DNA from: Phaeobacter gallaeciensis
Lineage (GTDB): Bacteria; Pseudomonadota; Alphaproteobacteria; Rhodobacterales; Rhodobacteraceae
Reading direction: 5' to 3'
DNA length: 64,000 nt
Assembly (NCBI RefSeq): GCF_001678945.1
Contig: NZ_CP015124.1
Span: forward strand, 2,394,001-2,458,000
This document shows, in pieces, positions 59,289 to 64,000 of this stretch. The translations under genes were made by a program, and so were the position numbers. Within the stretch, counting starts at the first letter, position 1. Every line of letters begins with the position of its first letter. The notes beneath the pieces were generated by a model. The model did not search any database and was not told where the DNA came from. It worked only from the letters and a program-made list of their open reading frames with translations.

Positions 59289-60860
59289 ATGGTGGCAGCG
59301 TCTGAACTGAACTACAATCTGGCGGCGTCTGCCGATCAGATGGCGGAAGAGATCTTTGGCACCGGCGTCACGGTGGTCAGCGCGAGCTATTCCGGTGACA
59401 GTCGTTCCTCTGCAATCTACTCGGGGGGCGATACAATAGCCCCCGGTGCAACGCCGGGCGATACTGGGGTGATCCTGTCGACGGGCCGCGCGGATGACTA
59501 CACCAATTCCAGCGGCGAGGCGAACCAGCGGGCCAACCAGTCCACCAATACCAGCGGTGAGAACGACAACGCCGATTTCAACGCGGCTGCTGGCGCGCGG
59601 ACCTATGATGCCTCCTATCTGGATGTGAGTTTCATTCCGGATGGCGAAGTGATGACGATGCAGTTCATCTTCTCCTCAGAGGAATTTCCGGAATACCAGG
59701 ATTCGATCTATCAAGACTCGGTCTCGGTCTGGATCAATGGCGAACAGGTACAGTTGGAGGTGGGTAGCGACACCGCCAACCCGGACACTGTCAGTTCTAC
59801 CAACAATCAGAACCTCTATCTCGACAATACCGGCGATGCCTATAACACCGAAATGGACGGGCTGACGCTCACCATGACGCTAACGATGGTGGTCAACCCG
59901 GATGAGGTGAACACCCTGCGCATCGGTATCGCCGATGTGGGCGACAACAAATACGATAGTAACCTTCTGATCGCTGGGGATTCGATCCAGACAGATCTGG
60001 TGGCGCAGACGGATCTGGCGCACGTGCAGGCCGACGGCAGCAAGACGATCGATGTGCTGGCCAACGATACAAATGTGTCGGGCAGCACGCTGACGATTAC
60101 CCATCTGAATGGTGTCGCGGTCACAGCAGGATCGCTGGTGACGCTGAGCACTGGACAGACGGTCGAGCTGAACGATGATGGTACGCTGACCTTGGTCGGG
60201 GATGGCGACGTGGAGGATTTCACCTTCACCTATACCGTCAGCAACGGGACCAATTCAGATACCGGGGTGGTGAATGCGACTTCGATCCCCTGCTTTGTGG
60301 CGGGGACGCTGATCCGCACCCCGCGCGGCGAAGTGCCGGTCGAGAGCCTGATGCCCGGGGATCTGGTCATGACCCGCGATGACGGGCCGCAGCCGGTGCG
60401 CTGGACCGGATCTCGCCGGGTTGCCGGGACCGGGGAATTGGCACCGGTACGGATTGCTGCGGGCAGCTTTGGCGCGCACCGGACATTGTCCGTCTCTCCG
60501 CAGCACCGGGTGCTGGTGCGCGGCGCTGCCGCGGAACTGCTGTTTGGCGAACCCGAGGTTCTGGTGGCGGCGCGGGATCTGATCAATGACAGAACGGTCC
60601 GGCCCTCTCCCTGCCGCGAGGTGGAGTATGTCCACCTGATGTTCGACCGCCATCAGGTGATCTATTCTGAGGACCTGCCCAGCGAAAGCTTCCTGCCCGG
60701 TCCGGAAACCCCGAACCTGTTCGAACGGAGGGTGCTGGATGAAATCTGCGCCCTGTTCCCCGAGTTGGACCCGGAAACCGGCACCGGCTATGGACCTGCG
60801 GCCCGGCGGGCCCTGTCCGGGGCTGAGGGGCGTTTGCTGTCGGCTATGCAGATCGGCTGA
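59289..60860 (+). CDS. Choice-of-anchor-L and Hint domain protein (copy 1)
   Basis: A 523 aa protein. Residues about 5-235 form a choice-of-anchor-L-like beta domain (DQMAEEIFGTGVTVVSASYS; DTGVILSTGRADDYTNSSGE; TMQFIFSSEEFPEYQDSIYQ). A cadherin-like repeat follows (KTIDVLANDTNVSGSTLTIT), then a Hint domain (PCFVAGTLIRTPRGEVPVES, GDLVMTRDDGPQPVRWTGSR, SVSPQHRVLVRG). Start ATG 59289 was chosen by alignment with copy 2 (MVAASEL / MPIASEL). There is no classical signal peptide, so export by a type I system is likely but inferred. Confidence 0.82.
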   Translation: MVAASELNYNLAASADQMAEEIFGTGVTVVSASYSGDSRSSAIYSGGDTIAPGATPGDTGVILSTGRADDYTNSSGEANQRANQSTNTSGENDNADFNAAAGARTYDASYLDVSFIPDGEVMTMQFIFSSEEFPEYQDSIYQDSVSVWINGEQVQLEVGSDTANPDTVSSTNNQNLYLDNTGDAYNTEMDGLTLTMTLTMVVNPDEVNTLRIGIADVGDNKYDSNLLIAGDSIQTDLVAQTDLAHVQADGSKTIDVLANDTNVSGSTLTITHLNGVAVTAGSLVTLSTGQTVELNDDGTLTLVGDGDVEDFTFTYTVSNGTNSDTGVVNATSIPCFVAGTLIRTPRGEVPVESLMPGDLVMTRDDGPQPVRWTGSRRVAGTGELAPVRIAAGSFGAHRTLSVSPQHRVLVRGAAAELLFGEPEVLVAARDLINDRTVRPSPCREVEYVHLMFDRHQVIYSEDLPSESFLPGPETPNLFERRVLDEICALFPELDPETGTGYGPAARRALSGAEGRLLSAMQIG

Positions 60861-61001
60861 GCAAGTAGTCTGCCTCCTGTGCCGCGCCATTGGGCAGGGC
60901 AGAGCATGACCCGAGGGGAGCGCGCGGCATCACGCTTGCGTGAAGCTATTATACGGCCTAAGACATTTCTGATTTCCTTAATCCAGGGTCGTGATTTCGA
61001 C

Positions 61002-62057
61002 GTGTCTTTCTTCCGTCTTCTTCCATTGATGATGTTTGCCCTCTGGGGACAGGTTAGCCTGGCCCAGATGCTGACGGTCAACACCGTGACGCGGCCGCCG
61101 TTTTCAATGGTGGAAAATGGGGTCGATACCGGATTCTCGATCGAGCTGGTGGAGGCGATGGCTGATCGCCTTGGCTGGAACTACGAGATCAACCGGACCG
61201 AGACCTTTGCCGAGATGCTGGAGGGCGTGCGCAACGGCACGGTGGATATGGCGGCGGCCAATATCTCGATCACGGCGGCGCGCGAAACCGAAATGGATTT
61301 CAGCCAGCCAGTGTTCGAAAGCGGGCTGCAGATCATGGTGCATGCCGAGGACGTGCGGGCGCCGTCGCTGTGGCGGGCCATGCTGTCCTGGGATCTGGCG
61401 ATTGCCATCGGTCTGGCGTTCCTGCTGCTGTTCGGGGGTGGCATGCTGATGTGGACATTCGAACGCCGCGCCCAGCCCTATTTCGACCGACCGCTGAAAG
61501 AGGCCTGGTTTCCGTCCTTCTGGTGGGCGCTGAATCTGGTGGTGAATGGCGGTTTTGAAGAGCGGGTGCCTCGCACTCCTATCGGTCGCCTGTTCGGGGT
61601 GCTGCTGGTGATTTCATCGCTGTTCGTGGTGTCGGTCTTTGTCGCAAAGATCACCACGGCGATGACGGTCGAGGCGATCACCGGCAAGGTGAATTCCGTC
61701 AATGACCTTTATGGCCAGCGGGTTGGCACCATCGAGGGTTCGACGGCGTCGGGTTTCCTGCAGCGGCGGGATATCGATTTCTATGGCTACCCGGGGCTGG
61801 AAGAGCTGATCGAAGCTTTTGAGGGGCGCAAGATCGACGCGGTGGTCTTTGACGCGCCGGTGCTGAATTACTACGTCACACACGAAGGCGAGGCCCACGG
61901 GCGCACTATCGGGTCTGCTTTCCTGCGGGAGAATTACGGTCTTCTGTTCCCGCAGGGCTCAGAGCACACGGAAGAAGCCAACCGCGCGCTCTTGGCACTG
62001 CAAGAAGACGGCACTTATGATCAGCTTTATAAACGCTGGTTCGGCGGATCGAGGTGA
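61002..62057 (+). CDS. Glutamate-receptor-like channel with split ligand-binding domain
   Basis: A 351 aa protein. Signal peptide (LLPLMMFALWGQVSLAQ), first lobe of a periplasmic binding domain (LTVNTVTRPPFSMVENGVDT; RNGTVDMAAANISITAARET), then a channel module of two membrane helices (LAIAIGLAFLLLFGGGMLMW; LFGVLLVISSLFVVSVFVAK) around a pore loop (SFWWALNLVVNGGFEERVPR), and the second lobe (LYGQRVGTIEGSTASGFLQR). This is the layout of prokaryotic ionotropic glutamate receptors such as GluR0. The GTG at 61002 puts the signal peptide first; an ATG at 60906 is possible. The TVGYG-type filter is absent. Confidence 0.75.
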   Translation: MSFFRLLPLMMFALWGQVSLAQMLTVNTVTRPPFSMVENGVDTGFSIELVEAMADRLGWNYEINRTETFAEMLEGVRNGTVDMAAANISITAARETEMDFSQPVFESGLQIMVHAEDVRAPSLWRAMLSWDLAIAIGLAFLLLFGGGMLMWTFERRAQPYFDRPLKEAWFPSFWWALNLVVNGGFEERVPRTPIGRLFGVLLVISSLFVVSVFVAKITTAMTVEAITGKVNSVNDLYGQRVGTIEGSTASGFLQRRDIDFYGYPGLEELIEAFEGRKIDAVVFDAPVLNYYVTHEGEAHGRTIGSAFLRENYGLLFPQGSEHTEEANRALLALQEDGTYDQLYKRWFGGSR

Positions 62058-62078
62058 TCTGGACCCCCGGTTACGCGT

Positions 62079-62426
62079 TCAGTGGATGGTGGGTTCTTCC
62101 CCGTCAAAGAACGGCGTCATCTGAGCGACGATAACGGCGTTCTCCGCCAGTGCGCGGTCCATCAACTCGCGCTCTTCCTCACCGATCTCGTGACCTTCGG
62201 CTTCGCGCTCGGCCAGGGTGCCGTATCCGGTCACATCCAGCGGCGCGGTGTCGGCCTGTTTCAGGATCGCCACGGTTTCGCGCACGGCTTCGGCTTCATC
62301 CACGCCCGAGGCATAGACCATCAGCGCAGCGCCCGAGGCGCCATCGGGCAGCCCGTCGCCTTCTTTGCGGCCAATCTGAACCAGCAGCGTATAGACCTGC
62401 TGGCGGGAGGGTTTCTTCTTTTCCAT
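62079..62426 (-). CDS. Small conserved-looking protein of unknown function
   Basis: A 115 aa soluble acidic protein (RQQVYTLLVQIGRKEGDGLP; SGVDEAEAVRETVAILKQAD; TGYGTLAEREAEGHEIGEEE). No motif is recognised. ATG 62426 (MEKKKPSRQQ) was chosen over longer Arg-rich extensions. Its stop is 21 nt from the end of the convergent channel gene. Confidence 0.6.
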   Translation of the reverse strand: MEKKKPSRQQVYTLLVQIGRKEGDGLPDGASGAALMVYASGVDEAEAVRETVAILKQADTAPLDVTGYGTLAEREAEGHEIGEEERELMDRALAENAVIVAQMTPFFDGEEPTIH

Positions 62427-62612
62427 GGCGCAGGCCATACGCGGGGCGCGCTGCGCGGTCAATCGTCTTAGAGCCTGCAGAAGTGGTCTGCGCGGTTGTC
62501 ATTTGCGCTGGTTTACCGATCCTCAACTCCGGGTCTGCTAAGGGAGGCGGGGCCGGTTCTCACGCGCCGGGCCGATTTTCTGTTTTGCTCATGCTTTTTC
62601 AGGACCGATCTT

Positions 62613-64000
62613 ATGCCCATTGCATCCGAGTTGCCCGTCGATACCTCAGCCTCTGCGGCGCAGATGGCGGATGCGATGTTCGGCAGCGGAATTACCGTTC
62701 TCAATGCCAGCTACACAGGCGCCAAAGACGCCTCAGGCATCTATTCGGATGGCGACACGGTTGCCTCTGAAATCACCCCCTCGGACACCGGCGTGATCCT
62801 GTCGACTGGCAATGCGGCGGATGTGACCAACAGCAGCGGTGACGTGAACACCAGCTCGCGGACCACGACGCGCCACGGAGAAGCGGGCGATTCCGACCTG
62901 ACCGATCTGGCGGGTATGCAGACCTATGATGCGGCGGTGTTCGAGGCTAATTTTATTCCCGCGGGCTCGACGCTGACCATGCAGTTCGTGTTCTCCTCGG
63001 AAGAGTATTTGGAGTACGTCAACAAGGGGTTCAACGACGCGGTCGGGGTCTGGGTCAACGGCGAGCAGGCCGAGCTGACGATTGGCAGCGGTGACATTTC
63101 CATCGACAATATCAACGATGGGTCGAACCAGGATCTTTATGTCGACAACAACCAGCATGACGACACCTACAATACCGAAATGGATGGCTTCACCATCACG
63201 TTGACGCTGACCGCGCCGGTCAAGCCGGGGCAGGTGAACTCGATCAAGATCGGCATCGCGGATGCGGGTGATGATAAATACGATTCCAACCTGCTGATCG
63301 CTGGGGACTCTATCCAGACCGCGCTGGTGGCAGGGGATGACGCAATCACGCTGGATGAGGGCAGTTCGGACACGCTGGATGTGCTGACCAATGACAGCCA
63401 CACGCCCGGCACGACGCTGACCATCACCCATATCAACGGCCAGCCGGTGGTGGCGGGTAGCACCGTCACCCTGTCGGGCGGCCAGCGCATCACCCTGAAT
63501 GACGATGGCACCTTTGACATTGCCGCGCAGGATGATGTCGACGATCCCGAGACCACGACTTTTACCTATACGGTTGCCGATGGGCTGGGGAATACCGACA
63601 CGGGTCTGGTGAAAATGACCACGGTCCCCTGTTTCGTGGCCGGGACGTTAATTGATACCGCCGCGGGGCTGCAGCCGGTGGAGAGGCTGGAGCCGGGTAC
63701 TCTGGTTCATACCCGTGACAATGGATTGCAGCCGCTGCGCTGGGTCGGCCGCAGCCACCGCCGCGCAGAGGGCGCCGATGCGCCGGTTGTCCTGGTCGCA
63801 GGCGCGCTGGGCGATCACGCTGCGCTAGAGCTGTCGCCCTGCCACCGGGTTCTTGTGTCCTCGGATCGGGCAGAGCTGTTGTTTGGTGCGCCGCAGGTTC
63901 TGGTCAAGGCCAAGGATCTGGTCAACGGCGACAGCATCCGCATGCGCCGTGATGGCGGCCCGGTGACCTATGTGCACCTGCTGTTTGACCGGCACGAGAT
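62613..64000 (+). CDS. Choice-of-anchor-L and Hint domain protein (copy 2, partial)
   Basis: An open frame of 462 codons that runs off the right end of the window. It has the same order as copy 1 at 59289-60860: anchor-L-like domain (AAQMADAMFGSGITVLNASY; MQFVFSSEEYLEYVNKGFND; DSNLLIAGDSIQTALVAGDD), cadherin-like repeat (DTLDVLTNDSHTPGTTLTIT) and Hint domain (PCFVAGTLIDTAAGLQPVER; HTRDNGLQPLRWVGRSHRRA; LELSPCHRVLVSS). ATG 62613 follows AGGA by 9 nt. No terminator or stop is seen before the edge. Confidence 0.82.
   Translation, partial: MPIASELPVDTSASAAQMADAMFGSGITVLNASYTGAKDASGIYSDGDTVASEITPSDTGVILSTGNAADVTNSSGDVNTSSRTTTRHGEAGDSDLTDLAGMQTYDAAVFEANFIPAGSTLTMQFVFSSEEYLEYVNKGFNDAVGVWVNGEQAELTIGSGDISIDNINDGSNQDLYVDNNQHDDTYNTEMDGFTITLTLTAPVKPGQVNSIKIGIADAGDDKYDSNLLIAGDSIQTALVAGDDAITLDEGSSDTLDVLTNDSHTPGTTLTITHINGQPVVAGSTVTLSGGQRITLNDDGTFDIAAQDDVDDPETTTFTYTVADGLGNTDTGLVKMTTVPCFVAGTLIDTAAGLQPVERLEPGTLVHTRDNGLQPLRWVGRSHRRAEGADAPVVLVAGALGDHAALELSPCHRVLVSSDRAELLFGAPQVLVKAKDLVNGDSIRMRRDGGPVTYVHLLFDRHE

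Noticed and set aside
1-64000. tRNA or rRNA genes
   Set aside because: No cloverleaf with a matching T-loop GTTC motif and anticodon arm, and no rRNA-like sequence, was recognised by eye; a covariance-model scan would settle it.

Overview
The window is chromosomal DNA from a GC-rich alphaproteobacterium of the Rhodobacterales, most likely a marine Roseobacter-group member. The evidence is the gene content: a flagellar cluster that includes flaF, flbT and a DUF1217 gene, 274-277 aa flagellins, two fliL paralogues, an mgtE-N-like motE beside motA, and choice-of-anchor-L/Hint proteins. GTG and TTG starts placed after good Shine-Dalgarno sites are frequent. I see no rRNA, tRNA, CRISPR array or intact mobile element. 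The species cannot be named from this sequence.

Positions 1-38.7 kb hold one large flagellar locus in several blocks. The end of flgK, then flgL and flgI, run rightward. A carotenoid-desaturase-like FAD oxidoreductase sits between them and a leftward fliF-fliH-fliN-fliP operon. Divergent from that runs fliL - orf - motE - motA - orf(843 aa) - flhA - fliR - flhB - orf. A leftward rod/ring operon follows (flgB-flgC-fliE-fliQ-flgF-flgG-flgA-flgH-fliL2), divergent from fliI. Then come DUF1217, flbT and flaF, all leftward, and an array of seven tandem flagellin genes (25.7-35.3 kb). The array is followed by flgN-like and flgJ-like genes and by divergent fliK-flgD. fliG, fliM, fliO, fliD, fliA, flgE and motB are not visible here.

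The flagellin array is the most unusual part. Each of the seven units has the same layout on the minus strand: a flgN-like gene or its decayed remnant, a TTA(G/A)-N7-TTAG box 154-155 nt before the start codon, a leader with two conserved hairpins (one with a UUCG loop and a compensatory base change), a flagellin, and a GC-rich terminator. Only the first unit in transcription order keeps an intact flgN-like gene; the other six carry broken copies. One of these also contains the tail of a dead IS3-family transposase. The flagellins are mosaics of one another. The leader hairpins and the adjacent flbT/flaF genes suggest post-transcriptional control of flagellin, but this is inference.

From 38.7 to 52.9 kb is a polyamine block: an APH-like kinase, a PuuB-like oxidase, potIHGF (leftward), a GntR/FCD regulator, a class III aminotransferase, and a second ABC system potA-potD-potB-potC (rightward). 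Three TGATCA sites in its intergenic regions are candidate operators for the regulator. From 52.9 to 58.9 kb are housekeeping genes on the minus strand: a lytic transglycosylase, RNase R, a TIGR04282-type protein, a GNAT acetyltransferase and dapE. From 59.3 kb to the end are two paralogous choice-of-anchor-L/Hint proteins (the second runs off the edge), separated by a glutamate-receptor-like channel protein and a small unknown gene. The first Hint gene is preceded by a perfect TTAA-N7-TTAAC CtrA-type box.
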